From Vesta saturnalis (lineage: Eukaryota; Arthropoda; Insecta; Coleoptera; Lampyridae), in the NCBI GenBank assembly GCA_036346205.1, contig JARFJB010001983.1, positions 1,806,501 to 1,870,500 on the forward strand: 64,000 nt of DNA, given 5' to 3'. The notes beneath the pieces were generated by a model. That model saw nothing but the letters and a program-made list of their open reading frames with translations. It ran no database searches and had not been told where the DNA came from. Shown one piece after another: positions 10,260 through 22,083 of this stretch. The first letter of the stretch is position 1; each line of letters opens with the position of its first letter. A program made the translations under genes and the position numbers.

Positions 10260-12814
10260 TTTTATACAAGATTAAAGTACAGCTCTCTGAAATGATTACA
10301 TACGTTCAACATGAAATAAGGGCTGCAGACTCACGCACAGTGTCTTACATAACATAAGTTTTTTAAGTCGGGTAAATAAAATATTTTTTACAAGCCGACG
10401 ACTTGCACAGGTATTTTCTTTCAAACGTGCACTGCTATAATAAAATTTACTTTCATATCTATTTTTATTATTTTAAAATTGATTAAGTGAATTGCTCTTG
10501 CACCTGTTTTTGTAAGCAACAGATCTTAACTCATCTACTTCGAAGGATTTGAGCATGTCTGGAGTGGTGTAAGACAACATTCTTTATTCATGAAAGCTTG
10601 TTTATAGGAATTTTGTCAAATACTCGTTTCGCAAACGCTCACTTCTAACGGATATCCGTAGGTCTTCAATCTTGATAAATCTGTAAATGCAGTACTGGAT
10701 TCTGTTTTGAACACTATTGTAAAAAATGATGACATATACAAGTTTTTTATCGAAGTAATTATTATTAAAAAAGAAAACGTTTCTAGGTATACGCAGGTAT
10801 AAAAAGGTATCCCAACAATTTCTAATAATTACGGCAAAAAATGTGCACCCTCGAAATTAACAAATGATTATGCAATTAGCAATACACCTGTGCCTTGTTG
10901 TTTGCCTACCGTTGGGAACGCTAGAGCTGATCTTTGTTATATGTATTAATCATTGTAATAATTAAAACTAAATTGAAAAAAGTGTGTAAGATTTCATCAG
11001 ATTATTAAGTATTATTGTCTTTAACACGATGCAATCAAAACTTTAAACTTTAAATATTTTTCTTTATGCGTTACAGCTACGTGTAAATTGAACGATTATC
11101 TCAGGATTAAATTTAAAGTTATCGATGTTTTTCACGTAGCCTATCGGTATTAAATAAAGATAATTACCTTTTTTACATTACGATCTGTTAAATCTTACAT
11201 CTCTTAATCGTACTCCTTATTTGTTGTAACAAACAAGGATAGAACATATGCGTTTACATCTTTCCAATCGCATGCACATCCTATAAAAAATTCTGCTCAG
11301 CGGGATTACATGGATTTTCTTTAAAAACGCAAAACTCGCTCGATTTATATTTTAACCCATAAAATATAATTTTTTCAAAAGTTTTCTTGCTGTATAATTT
11401 GAAAAGGTCAGAAAACGTGTCTGTTACGAACGACGAACGAGATCGTCAAAATTGGTGAAATGTTTTTTTGCTAGACATTCATTGTTGAAATAAATTGGTT
11501 TTAAATACCACATTGCAAATTAACGAAGAAGATAATTAAAGAATCAACTTCGCGATTCATTTTGATAGTTCATTAAATTTAACCATAGCTATAGAAATGT
11601 CTGCAAAAAGATCGTATGATCCATCATAACTTATGTTGAGAATAATGAAATAGCAAAATACTATAAGATCAATGACACGTCCTTGAAATTTCCCAATGCA
11701 TTGTAACCTTTTGTGCAAATAAATTATTTTTTTTCTTTTTGTAATTATCGAGTTCTTTAAACTTTGTCTTATCTAAACTTTTATTATTAACATCAGCTGC
11801 TTGAGATATTTCTTGTAAAAAATTTCTCTCCAAGTGGCCAAATTAAAAAGTTTTTTGCCTATTTTAAGAAATAACCAATTAATGCTTCGAGTTTCGTTCC
11901 GAAAAGAGGTTTTGCAAAAAATGGAAATTTGTATGCTTTACTTTTACATTTTTTAGTTTACTGGCTGCTATTACGGCTTTATTAAACCTTACCAAAACCG
12001 CGCAGTTTATACAATATAATACGTACTATAGTAGTAATGGATTCATTTCATAATCACCCTAAAGGTAGAATACATGATCCATTTTTTACATGATGGCGTC
12101 ACCTAAGACCTAATCCATGAATCGCATTATGTTCACAGGATTGAGGTAGTTACCAGTACCACTGGCAAAGTGATTAAAACCTTTTACGCTTTTTGTTTGA
12201 TAATATACACACAGAAGGAAAGAAAGCAACAAATAAGATGGACCAAAGATATTAATTGTGCATGTATTCAGTATATGCCGTAACAGAACAGCGAACGGTT
12301 GGGTTGGGAAGAAAAAAGCCTAGATTAAGGGGGAAGGAAAATGAATAGTTATAATGGTTACAAGTACAAATATTCACTCCAATGTCTTCCAGTTCATTTA
12401 AAATAAGCAAATGTACAGCCAACCTTGCAAGAACAATGACACCATGGTGTGTGCGTGGGATGTGTGCTTACGTGCATGTGCTAGTATCCACGGTAACGCA
12501 AACACAATATGGTATTCAAGATTGTTTTCAATTATACTGGAGCTCATTAGGTTTTGGCAGAAATTCACTGGCGGAAAGGAAACGTCTACTTGATGCAGTT
12601 TTTAGTTTTCATATTTTTAAAACAGTTGCATATTTCAAAAATATAAAGATGTGGAATTTGAAATTATAATTAAAAATCACTTTTTTAATACGAAAAAGTT
12701 CTCAAAGTACAAGTTAATGTTTTTCATTAAAATTAGACGCACCTTAAAATAAATAACAGCATATTCCCAATAGTATCACTACATATCAAATCATTTCATT
12801 TGATATTTTCATGT
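10260..12814. other. 2.5 kb AT-rich stretch without recognised genes
   Basis: No conserved protein motif, RNA gene or tandem array was seen. An unrecognised 95-codon ORF (12382-12669, plus) includes a GTGTGTGCGTGGGATGTG stretch and has no features that raise it above chance. Confidence 0.5.
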
Positions 12815-13078
12815 ATCGGGTGTCCCATTAAGATAGCTAGCTGGATGAGTCTCAGAAACTAATTATTAATTGCTGGAAAATATTTTCAAGCTTGAGAGCC
12901 TACCGCTAGACGGCGGCGTAATAGTGGCATCACAACAAAAAAAAGATTTCCTCAAAAACCACCAGAACACGACGTACAAAAATATTATTGGAACGTTCAA
13001 CATAAAAGCTTCAGGGGTCATCTATATCGTTCGTCAAACAAAGTGGTGGGGACGGTTATATCTCTATTTTGAGAAATG

Positions 13079-13081
<3 letters not shown>
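12815..13081 (+). mobile_element. Terminal fragment of a mariner-like element
   Basis: The segment opens with CGGGTGTCCCATTAAGATAG, a variant of the CAGGGTGTCC terminus seen elsewhere in the window, and runs directly into the (TA)n array at 13082. No inverted partner or coding sequence was found, so it looks like a truncated end. Confidence 0.4.

Positions 13082-13138
<57 letters not shown>
13082..13138. repeat. (TA)n array
   Basis: Pure TA repeat abutting a CAGGGTGTCC terminus on its right. Confidence 0.95.
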
Positions 13139-13141
<3 letters not shown>

Positions 13142-14008
13142 GGTGTCCCACGACGTTTTGACAGTCCAATATCTCCAAGTGACAAGTATGAAATTTGGCA
13201 GTTATAAACTTTCGAAACTGATGCTTGTATCTACCATAAAAACACTTCCGGTTGTACTCTCATTTCCGGTCACGTGACTCCAACATATTTTTTTAAATGG
13301 CACAACCGGTATAACATTACATTTTTTGGTAGACCTTTCAAAAACAAATTCAACCATAACACACTTGTCATGGTACTTGTATGCAAGAACTATAATACGG
13401 GCAATTACATGGACAGGTGTATAGTATAATGTAATGTAATATCCGGAGAACGGGTTAGCCACATAATTGTACCATTTCGACCAATCCATTTTCCAGGAAA
13501 TGCATTATCAAGATGTTCTCTAAAATGGCCAAAAAAGGGAGGAGATGCTCCATCTTGCTGCCACAACATTGTTTGTGCCTTTCATTTAAGAGAATATCTT
13601 CTAGTAATTCTGGGAGAACATTTTGAAGAAAATCCAAATATCTTTCTCCCGTTAACGTTCCTTCATAAAAATAGGGGTCAATCATCCTACCGTCAAATAA
13701 ACCACACCAACCATTGACACCCCATATTGTTTGGAAATTGACTTCGCGCATCCATTTTGGATTTTCCTGTGAACAGTATTATATTGAAAAAACTTACTTT
13801 AATAAATTTAATAAAAAAATTAATGGCTCGTATCATTATTATTATTTTACAACAGAATCATGACAAGTGTGGTATGATTGAATTTAATTTTGAAGGGTTC
13901 ACCAAAAAATTTAATTTTATACCGGTTGCCCCATTTAAAAAAATTATGTTGGAGTTACGTGAGCAGAAAAGAGATGAAAACCGGAAATCTTTTTATGGTA
14001 GATAAATT
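13139..14008 (-). mobile_element. Non-autonomous mariner-like element, ~180 bp TIRs
   Basis: The left end is CAGGGTGTCCCACGACG at 13139. The segment 13225-13410 is matched in reverse complement by about 13828-14005: the CTACCATAAAAA, CCGGTATAA and CACTTGTCATG blocks all occur in both arms in the right order. Between the arms lies a minus-strand transposase fragment. The outermost ~85 bases of the left end have no counterpart on the right, so the right terminus is truncated. The element is under 0.9 kb, against about 3 kb for complete copies here. Confidence 0.7.
13425..13770 (-). pseudogene. Internal fragment of DUF4817/DD41D-type transposase
   Basis: Reading leftward, the fragment encodes WMREVNFQTIWGVNGWCGLF, IDPYFYEGTLTGERYLDFL and LPELLEDI. 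After frame changes it shows an FGHFREHL/NAFPGKWIGR-like region and a RSPDIT-like end. These correspond to the block between the first and third catalytic residues in the related transposases at 17230, 46811 and 55820. The N-terminal DNA-binding half is absent. It is fused directly to inverted-repeat DNA on both sides, which is consistent with an internal-deletion derivative. Confidence 0.65.
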
Positions 14009-15001
14009 TTCCTTTTACGTAATTTCATTGCACTATCACGTTTCAATGTAACAAGGATGACTCAGTAGAAGTTTGTTGCTATGCAGAAAATTATAAATAA
14101 ATGGTACATTAACCCGTTTAAGTCAACCAAGTTTGGCTGTTTGTAAAGGAATTTACTTATTATATCTGTTATATTTCTATTTCAAGATTAATTGCACAAC
14201 CAAATTGGAAAGCGTGTACTCGTCAGCATTTTTCTTGTCACTAACAATATAACAGTGACAACCAAAATTTAAAAGTACTACAAGTATTTCATTTCTAATC
14301 ATTAGTTTATAAGGTATTTCTAAGTTAATTCAGATTTACTAACATTAGTACTTAGATTTGCTACTTTATAACTTGAGTTAAAGATTTTTATAATAAACCT
14401 TGTTATTGTTTCCAATTTTACATTTATTACATTTATGGTTTACTTGTTTTACATAAAATAAGTTGGGCGTCCCAGGTATTTTAACATTTACTTACAGGTT
14501 GAAGTTACATCTTTTTTTTATAAAGCGAACATATCTAACCACACACACATTTTCTAATTAAAGCAAATCAAATTTTAAGAACATGGCCCGTTTAATCGTT
14601 GACTGAGCTGAAGACACAAAATTTTCTATTCATTATTAGAAGTATAAGTAATATTAGGGCAGAAATAAAAACAACCTGCTACACCCAATTATTATTTTTT
14701 TATTACAAGTTGTCTTCTGGACATTCTTCCCTAGGTAAGCACTCTCCAGGCCAAGCATCTTCGTGTCAAGTGGCTTCAGGACAACCATCACCAGACGAAC
14801 AACCCAACGTATAGTGAATTCTCCGAACTGCTTGATATACGTGACTCAGTTTGGCTCCGTTGTATCACTCATTACCTACAGTTTAAGTAATAAAGAAGTT
14901 ACCTTACCTTTATGTTGTCTTTTAATACGTTGATGATTACTGTACAAATTTACTTACGACTTGCTTAGAAATTTTGAAGGTATATTGCAAACGTGAACCA
15001 A
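14009..15001. other. No gene seen
   Basis: A short Ser/Gly/Gln-rich repeat-like reading (14700-14815, plus) and a GGGCGTCCCAGG stretch at about 14465 were the only notable patterns. Neither supports a feature. Confidence 0.4.
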
Positions 15002-15311
15002 TCACCACTTGCTAAAAATCGCAGTGTCATAGCCAACATGTCTTGAACAGTTATAGCTTTTCTGAACTTTCTTTGTGTTCTTAGTGTCAATTTGAGGTCC
15101 AATTAAATTTAACAAAAATCCCAAATCTGTAGATGACATAGGCGTGAAGTTCTTGAAATGTCCACTGACCTCTTGAGAGTTCATGTCCAATATTAGATCG
15201 ATTTCTATTTTTATATATTTCACTTTGCCAGAATCGACGAGGTCTTTTATAATTTTCAGCGAGGTTGTATATCAATACGAACGCTGCACTAGCCATCATT
15301 TCTGAAAACAT
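15002..15311 (-). pseudogene. PIF/Harbinger transposase N-terminal remnant
   Basis: Minus-strand reading gives KRPRRFWQSEIYKNRN and NIGHELSRG. In the overlapping frame it gives SGHFKNFTPMSSTDLGFLLN followed by LIGPQIDTKNTKK. This is the conserved start of PIF/Harbinger (HARBI1-like) nucleases: a [RK]RxFWxxxxxxxR block, then a FxxFxRMSxxDFxxLLxxIGPxIxKxxT block. A frameshift near 15215 separates the two halves. The catalytic DDE portion would lie further left on this strand and is missing. Confidence 0.65.
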
Positions 15312-15734
15312 GCCGGCACGAGCCGACGCGAGCGCTGTCGATTCGGTGGCTCGTAGCTCGATACGCGGTGGCGGTGGGACACGACATGTATTTACTTGCA
15401 GGTTGATCCAGTATCAGATACATTACGTGCTACACCTCTAAGTGAGTACCCTGCTTAACGAACAATGTTTATACCTCGTATGGCATATAACACACACAAG
15501 AAATGTTTAAAAACAACAAAAGGAAACTCATATTTCTTAAGTGTAAGGCTTGTAATGTAATGTTGTCGATTTCTGGGGACGCAAACGTAACCCGCTATAG
15601 CGAAATCTCAACTCATATATTCGGGCGATTACTCACGGAATCAGAGTACCGACTGACGCGAGGATCTCGTTCCTTGATCTGCGCATGCACTTAAAAAACA
15701 CTTTTGGTTTAATGGACGTGGTCGCCTTGGATAA
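15312..15734. other. Short GC-richer stretch, no gene seen
   Basis: The stretch 15310-15375 (CGAGCCGACGCGAGCG and neighbours) is markedly richer in CG than its surroundings. No coding motif was recognised. Confidence 0.35.
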
Positions 15735-16058
15735 TCAAATAGCATTTTCAATGTCAAACTGGTAGATCACGTTTGAACTAGTGGTAGAATGGTCGAATAC
15801 ATCGCCTTCGGTGCTACTGCGTTTTCTACAATTACTTAAACATCCACATCTTTCATATTTACAAACAGTACGCATAATCGTACTTTCTGATGGAATGTAT
15901 CTGTTTTCAAAGGAAAAAGCAAACCTGCCCATTATTTCTTGTGCAGTGCTTCCTGAATAATACCACTTAATAATCTGTATTTTTTCTTCAGTAGAATACA
16001 TGAGTATTGTGTCGAACTTGCAAAAACACTGATTTTCAATTCTCGTTGACAGTAGCAA
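15735..16058 (-). pseudogene. DUF4817-type helix-turn-helix remnant
   Basis: The reading MYSTEEKIQIIKWYYSGSTA (ATG at 16002-16000), then AQEIMGRFAFSFENRYIPSE and STIMRTVCKYERCGCL, has the DUF4817 layout. A (Y/S)TxEE start is followed by a helix, an (A)xxxx(Y/F)xxx(F/Y)P-like middle, and a ST(I)xRxVxxxxxxG helix, as in the transposases at 22818 and 46811. No catalytic part follows. It is probably the orphan N-terminus of another mariner-like insertion. Confidence 0.5.
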
Positions 16059-16214
16059 TTAAATGTGTCATTGATACTAGCCTACTCAAAAGACGCATGT
16101 ATGGAATCAGCGCTTTTGGTTTGTTGTGTATTCTATCTCACTTAGCACGTGAACTGATTGTACTGTCTTTATTTTACTTATTATAAATCCGACCCGCGAT
16201 AATATTTAGCCACA

Positions 16215-16216
<2 letters not shown>

Positions 16217-16261
<45 letters not shown>
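16217..16261. repeat. (TA)n array
   Basis: Pure TA repeat at the left edge of the next mariner-like element. Confidence 0.95.
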
Positions 16262-16263
<2 letters not shown>

Positions 16264-19093
16264 GATACCTTAATAGTTAGATATTTGAAATTTGGCACAC
16301 GGCCACAATATACAGTGCGCTATCTTTCCAAAATATATTCGTCGCAGTGGCACTTTCGGTTGTACTAGAAGTAGCCAACTCCCTTATTTTAAATGGAACC
16401 ATATATTTTTCTCAACGTTGTTGGATTCTCTGCATGATTTGCTACATAATTTCCCTAGCTTATGTTTACCTGATTGTTATGGTTACGGAGATATAACAAC
16501 TTTTATGAAAAAATGTCGACTTGCAAGGGTTTATTAGGAAAATCATAACTTTGAACGGCTTACGACAAGAAAATAAAAAGACCATCCGATAATAGTCATT
16601 GAATTGCCCTTTCAAATACACGGTCTCAAGTTGATATTACTCTGTTAAAGACGCCGCAATAAATTTTTAAACTTGACTAAAATTAAATAGAGGGAAGTCA
16701 TTTTTTTTAAATGGAACTCTCCAATTTTCGCTACAGGAGCCAATACGCAAAAAATATTTTTATGTAAAATTATGGGTTTATTCAATTTATTATTACCAGT
16801 AGCTGGACGTTGCTATGGAGGCTGACACAAATTCGATTGTTTCTATTATTCAGCTTTATTAGCGACATTCACCCTTTTCACTTTAAATCGGTGTATTTTC
16901 ATTTTATAAAAAATGGTACACTTTTTGTTGTTACTCTTTTGCTGTGTGTTTAAAGTAACGTCTAAATTTAAAGCTAATCTACTTTCTAATGTCGTCAAAT
17001 ATTGAAGTTGTACGCGATCATTATTAAGCCTGTCCGTATTAATTTTTTTTTCGACTAAGTCTATTACTATTTACAAAATGTGCAGCTAATAACAAGTAGC
17101 CTTTGAAAATAAAATAGTAATAGTGTCATCGTTGTGTTTGACTACCAAACAACGTCAAAACCTAGCTCGGTCGCATTATTTGTTTTATAAAACCTATTAG
17201 TCATTAATCGTTATTCTAATGAAGTGATGTTCGATTTGTTTGTAATTCACGGAAATCAGCAGAACATTATTCAACGTACTTGTCGCGCATTTCACGTAAA
17301 ATATCCAGAACTTCCCCCTATAAGTGAAAAACAATTCCGCAAATTGAAACAGAAGTTTATTGGCTTTGGTAACATTGCTCTTCAAAGACTTAGAACAAGA
17401 ACAGTGACTGGAAGTGAAGTTAATTAAATAAATGTGTTGGGACATTTTGGCGCTTACCCACGTTCGTCAATTCGATCAGCTGCAAATGATTTAGGACTAA
17501 GCTATTCGTCTATTCAAAACATACTAGTTTTGCACAAACAACATCCGTATTCTTTTATAGGACTGCAAGACTGTTGACAACAATTTAAGAAGATGGAGAT
17601 TTGCTAAAACACATTATTTGGACAGATGAAGATAAATTCTCACAGTGTGGGGTTTTCAATAGGAAGAATAAACATTACTGGGCAGCACAAAATCCTCACT
17701 TAATATGGGAAGTAGACAACTAGGTTCAGTTTTCAATAAATGTTTTCTGGTTGATGTTGGATGATCAATTACGGTGGTACATGTACGACAAAACTTTAAC
17801 AGGGGAAAGATATCTTGTGATTTTAAACAATACCGTGAAAAATTTTCTTGACACACTTCCACTTAGTGAAATGAAGTATTTGTGGTATTAGATGGACGGC
17901 GAACCAGTGCATAATAGAGGATTGGGAGATCACAAACTCCGGGAATTATTTGAGGATCGTTGGTGGGATGATCGAGGTCCTTGGTTGTGGCCACCGAGAC
18001 CTCCAGACCTTACACCCATGGATTTTTATTTATGGGGACGAGTTAAGGAAATGGTTTATGTGGATGAACCTGCCACTAAACAGGATTTGACTGCGCGAAT
18101 TAACCGTACAATGAATAGTAGCAATAGCAATAATAGCAATCAGAGATAAGACAGGCTAAGTTTGCTGCAGTTAAAAAGGCGCTTATTATTGTGTTTAGAA
18201 AAAAATAGAGAACACATTGAACATGTATTATAACATGTTGTGAGTTTTCACTGTTTTTTCGATTGTTGCTTTACGATAATGTGTATGTTGTTAATTTTTG
18301 AATGAATATTAAAACAGTGACTTCCAAGTTGTGCCATTATTGCAAAATTATGAAAATTCTCCGATTCAAAGTCAAAAGGATGAACGTCACTAATAAAGCT
18401 AAATAGAAACAACCGAATTTGTGCCAGTCTCCATAGCAAAGCCTAGCTACTGGTTGAATGAACCCATAATTTTACATAAAATATTTTTTGCGCAAAATGG
18501 TTGATGATAGGGATATGCATAATTAGAGAAAAAATATTACAAATTCAAGTCCTGTAGAAAAAATTGAAGGGCTCCATTTAAAAGATATGACTTACCGCTA
18601 TTTAGATTTAGTCAAGTTTACAAATTTACTGCGGCGTCTTTAATAGAGTAACATCAATTTGAGACCATGCATTTGAAAGAGCAATTCTATGGCTCCTGTA
18701 GTAAAAATTTGAGAGTTCCATTTAAAAAGAATGACTTACCGCTATTTAATTTTAGTCAAGTTTAAAAATTTATTGCGGCGTCTTTAACAGAGTAATATCA
18801 ACTTGAGACTGTGTATTTGAAAGGGCAATTCAATAACTATTATGGGATGGTCTTTTTATTTTCTTGTCGTAAGCCGTTCAAAGTTATGATTTTCTTAATA
18901 AACCCTTGCAAGTCGACATTTTTTCATAAAAGTTGCTATATCTCCGTAACCATAGCAACCAGGTGTATACAAATTACGTGAAATTATGTAGCAAATCATG
19001 CACAGAATCCACAAGCGTTGAGAAAAATATATGGTTCCATTTAAAATAGGTAAAAATGTATCCAAACGCGTCTAATCGGCCGGTTAAAAAATC

Positions 19094-19098
<5 letters not shown>
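16262..19098 (+). mobile_element. Mariner-like element A, long TIRs, bounded by two (TA)n arrays
   Basis: Left arm 16383-16925 pairs with right arm about 18340-19050. Shared blocks include AAATGGAACCATATATTT, CTCAACG, the TTGCAAGTCGACATTTTTTC block, CTTTTTATTTTCTTGTCGT, the GCGGCGTCTTTAA block and CATAAAATATTTTT. The right arm contains a ~140 bp tandem duplication (18555-18692 and 18695-18830). The outermost ~120 bp on the left and ~50 bp on the right do not match, and no CAGGGTG end is visible, so the termini are decayed. A transposase pseudogene occupies the middle. Total 2.84 kb. Confidence 0.75.
17230..18228 (+). pseudogene. DD41D mariner-like transposase pseudogene (element A)
   Basis: The N-terminus (MFDLFVIHGNQQN) carries a DUF4817-like region ending LPPISEKQFRKLKQKF. 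A HTH-like YPRSSIRSAANDLGLSYSSI block follows. Then comes the first Asp in IIWTDEDKFSQCGVFNRKN, and TLTGERYLVILNN before the second. The second Asp is in MDGEPVHNRG (about 17892). WPPRPPDLTPMDFYLWGRVK at about 17990 holds the third acidic residue, 41 residues after the second. All three acidic residues survive, but stops and frameshifts occur at about 17427, 17575, 17720 and 17889. The end (REHIEHVL) matches the family's NNGGHFEHLL-type tail. In a live copy it would cut and reinsert the element at TA. Confidence 0.8.

Positions 19099-19156
<58 letters not shown>
19099..19156. repeat. (TA)n array shared by two elements
   Basis: Pure TA repeat between the right end of element A and the AGGGTGTC left terminus of element B. 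Confidence 0.95.
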
Positions 19157-19160
<4 letters not shown>

Positions 19161-19789
19161 GTCTGCGGAGTGCGACAACGGAGGATATCTCCTTACACAA
19201 TAGGGATAGAAAAAAGTTTAAATACAAAAGTTTTTCAGTAATCAGATCCACATTTAAAGAAAATATTTTCGTTTATACAGGGCGTCTCATATGAATTGGA
19301 GAGCTTGCAACATCATTTTTTTTAAATAGGACACCCTGTATTTTATTACATTACGTATTCTGATTTTTCTATAAATTCTGAATCGGTTTCATTAAGGTCT
19401 ATTATCATATAAAATTAATAGTTTTTGAGATATTTAATGTTTTTTTAAAAAATCGCGATTTCACGTGTCGTTGACAAAGGGCATACTTTTTTTATTTCAT
19501 ACCCTTAAAGGAAAATATTTTGCAGGTTACTACTGCATAGACACACTTACTTTGTGTTCCTATGTTTTTTTACGGAAAAATGTTGATTAAGTAATAAGCT
19601 AACTTTTTTATAAAACATGTCCTATACCTCTCTTTCATAATTACTGAGTTATTTTAGTTTTTAAAATACACACCTCAAATTCAAAAAATTATATTAGTTG
19701 GCCATGGTTGTCATGGAAACATTAATAAACAAATTTTTGTTTGACACTGACAGTTTAAAATTCAATTTAAATTTTATTGGCGTAAAACT

Positions 19790-20684
19790 TCGTTAACAAA
19801 TCCCCACACAAAAAAAATCAAGTTTTGTAAGATCCGGGGATCTAGATGGCCAAGAAGTTGGCCCTCTCCTGCCAATCCATTTATTTGGAAATTGCAAATT
19901 TAAATGATTACGCACAATACCAGTAAAATGGGCAGCCGCTCCATTCAATTGAATCCACAGTTGCCGTAAAACTTGAAGCGGTAAATTATCAAGGTAACCT
20001 TGTAAATCGTTTTCCAAAAAAATTAAAAAAGTTTCACCATTAACTTTTTGATCAAAAAAATAGGGTGCCAAAGTTCTTGTTCCAATAATACCGGCCCATA
20101 CGTTAAGTGTGCATCTATATTAATGATCTAATAGCATCACATATCTTGGATTTGTATCACTATAATAATGGAAATTATGACGATTTACAAATCCATTTAT
20201 GTGGAAGGTAGCTTCGTCAGTAAACAATACGTAATCAAAGAAGTCCTGTTTTCCTCTATTTTATTTATTGCCCAAAGGCAAAAATTTCTCCTATTTATAA
20301 TATTCTGATCCGTTAATTCTTGTACTACTTGGATGTGGTATGGATGAAACGTGTGCTTGCGAATTTTATTTATCGTTGATTTTCCGGTATTGTTGTTCAG
20401 TGCGATTTGCCTGCAAGAAGCTTGCGGATTTTCCACGACGGCTTGCATGACATGTAACTGAGTTTCCTGTTTGATGCAATGGTTGATCGTTCGCCATTTG
20501 ATTCATAATTGATGTGTCCATTCCTTTCATACCTAACCTTGAGCCTTTCAAATGCCAAGGGATTTGGAAGTCTCTCTGTATTTGGAAATTTTTGAGCGTA
20601 AATTCTACTCGCTAATAAACAATTTCCGTCGGATGCGCCAATGCAATAAATCATTTGTATCAATTCTTCTTTTGAAAAATTCAT
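19790..20684 (-). pseudogene. DD41D mariner-like transposase pseudogene (element B)
   Basis: ATG at 20684-20682 starts MNFSKEELIQMIYCIGASDG, the DUF4817-type domain, continuing RIYAQKFPNTERLPNP. After a frameshift comes a second HTH-like region (AVVENPQASCRQIALNNNTG). A frameshifted first catalytic block reads FTDEATF, and APYFFDQKVNGETFLIFLEN leads on. The second block is QLNGAAAHF, so its Asp is replaced by Asn. SRSPDLTKLDFF is the third block, 41 residues later. The start codon lies almost at the inner edge of the right inverted repeat. At least three frame breaks plus the Asp-to-Asn change make it inactive. Confidence 0.8.
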
Positions 20685-20814
20685 TTTAGTATTTAAATAT
20701 TGTTTAAATTGAATTTTTAAACTGTCAGTGTCAAACAAACATTTGTTTATTAATGTTTCCATGACAACCATGCCAACTAATATAAATTTTTGAAATTGAG
20801 GTGTGTATTTCAAA

Positions 20815-21565
20815 AAATCGGAACTGTGATTACCTAGACTTTGTCGTATACTAACGCAATTATCGTAGAGTAAAATAAAAATAGGTGTCTGTTAAAACAC
20901 TTTTAAATAAGGGAAAATGAAAATCAAGACGTCTGTGCTCAATCGCATAAGCGATCGTTAAAACCAATAGAATATTTCCCAAGATCTGTTTGCGTGACAT
21001 AAATCGGTTAAGGTAAAGTACCACTTCCGGTACACTAATTTTGTTCAAACATCATATTAAAGGGTGTCTCCTAATATAACTTACCCGTGCCAAATTCGAA
21101 GTAGATACGTTCATATTTTAGAGTAGTTTATTTGAAGTGTGACACAAAACTATTAAGGTAAAGTGCCACTTCCGGTACACAGATTTTGATGAAACGTTAT
21201 ATTTAGATGTGTCGCCTAATATAATTTACCTCTGCCAACGTATCTTGAAACAGATATCTTGATATTTTGGAGTAGTTTATTTGAAGCGTGACATAAATGT
21301 GTTAAGGTAAAGTGCCACTTTAGGTCCCCGGATCTATTCCAAAATTTGACAGGTACCTACGATTTTGAAATAAGGTCTCCATGCCGAATTTCAATTGTCT
21401 AGCTCAAAGCGTACGAGCGCTATCGTGTTTAAATACAGACACACACAGACGTTTTTAAAAAATGCTTTTTTCGGACTCGGGGACCTCGAAAACGTCCAGA
21501 ACCATCCAAATCTCGAGGTCGAGTTTTTTCTCTATACTACGTATACGAAATAGTAAAAATATACT
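20815..21565 (-). mobile_element. Nested retroposon-like insert with three ~145 bp repeats
   Basis: The insertion splits the right inverted repeat of element B: the left arm is continuous where this piece sits. It holds three tandem units starting with TTAAGGTAAAGTNCCACTT at about 21010, 21153 and 21303. A tail follows with ACACACAGACG, TTCGGACTCGGGGACCTCG and CTACGTATACGAAATAGTAA. Similar tails are common in arthropod short retroposons (from memory), but no RT is present. The repeat units suggest a composite or dimer-like retroposon. Confidence 0.5.
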
Positions 21566-22083
21566 TTAAAAACTAAAATAACTCAGTAACTTTAAAAAAA
21601 TTGAGATTTTGTGTTTTGAAGATTACGACATTGTGAATATTTTTGGCAACACCTTGTATAATATTTTCAAATTTTTATAGGAACACAAAGTAAGTGTGAA
21701 GTGTGTCTATGCACTAGTTACCTGCAAAATATTTTTCTTTAAGGATATAAAAAAAAGCACGCCCTTTGTCAACGACACGTGGAAATCGTGATTTTTTTAA
21801 AAAACATTAAATATCTCAAAAAATATTAATTTTAGATGATAATAGACCTTAATAAAACCGATTCAGAATTTATAGAAAAATCAGAAAATGTAATAAAATA
21901 CAGGGTGTCCTATTTAAAAAAATTAAGTTGCATACTCTCCAGTTCATGTGAGACCCTGTATAAACGAAAATATTTTCTTTAAATGTGGATTTGATTACTG
22001 AAAAACTTTTGTACTTAAACTTTTTTCTATCCCTATTGTGCAAGGAGATATCCTCCGTTGTCGTACTCCGCGGACACCCTACA

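Larger units (their letters stand above)
19156..22081 (-). mobile_element. Mariner-like element B, 2.9 kb, matched termini
   Basis: Left end AGGGTGTCTGCGGAGTGCG (19156) and right end, on the reverse strand, AGGGTGTCCGCGGAGTACG (22081). Each is flanked by a TA (19155-19156, 22080-22081). The inverted repeats match for about 410 bp outermost (19157-19567 and 21678-22080). A further block, 19640-19780 against 20695-20840, is interrupted on the right by a ~750 bp insertion (20815-21565). Within each arm lies an inner CAGGGYGTC ... GGACACCCTGTA pair. The transposase lies on the minus strand between the arms. Confidence 0.85.
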
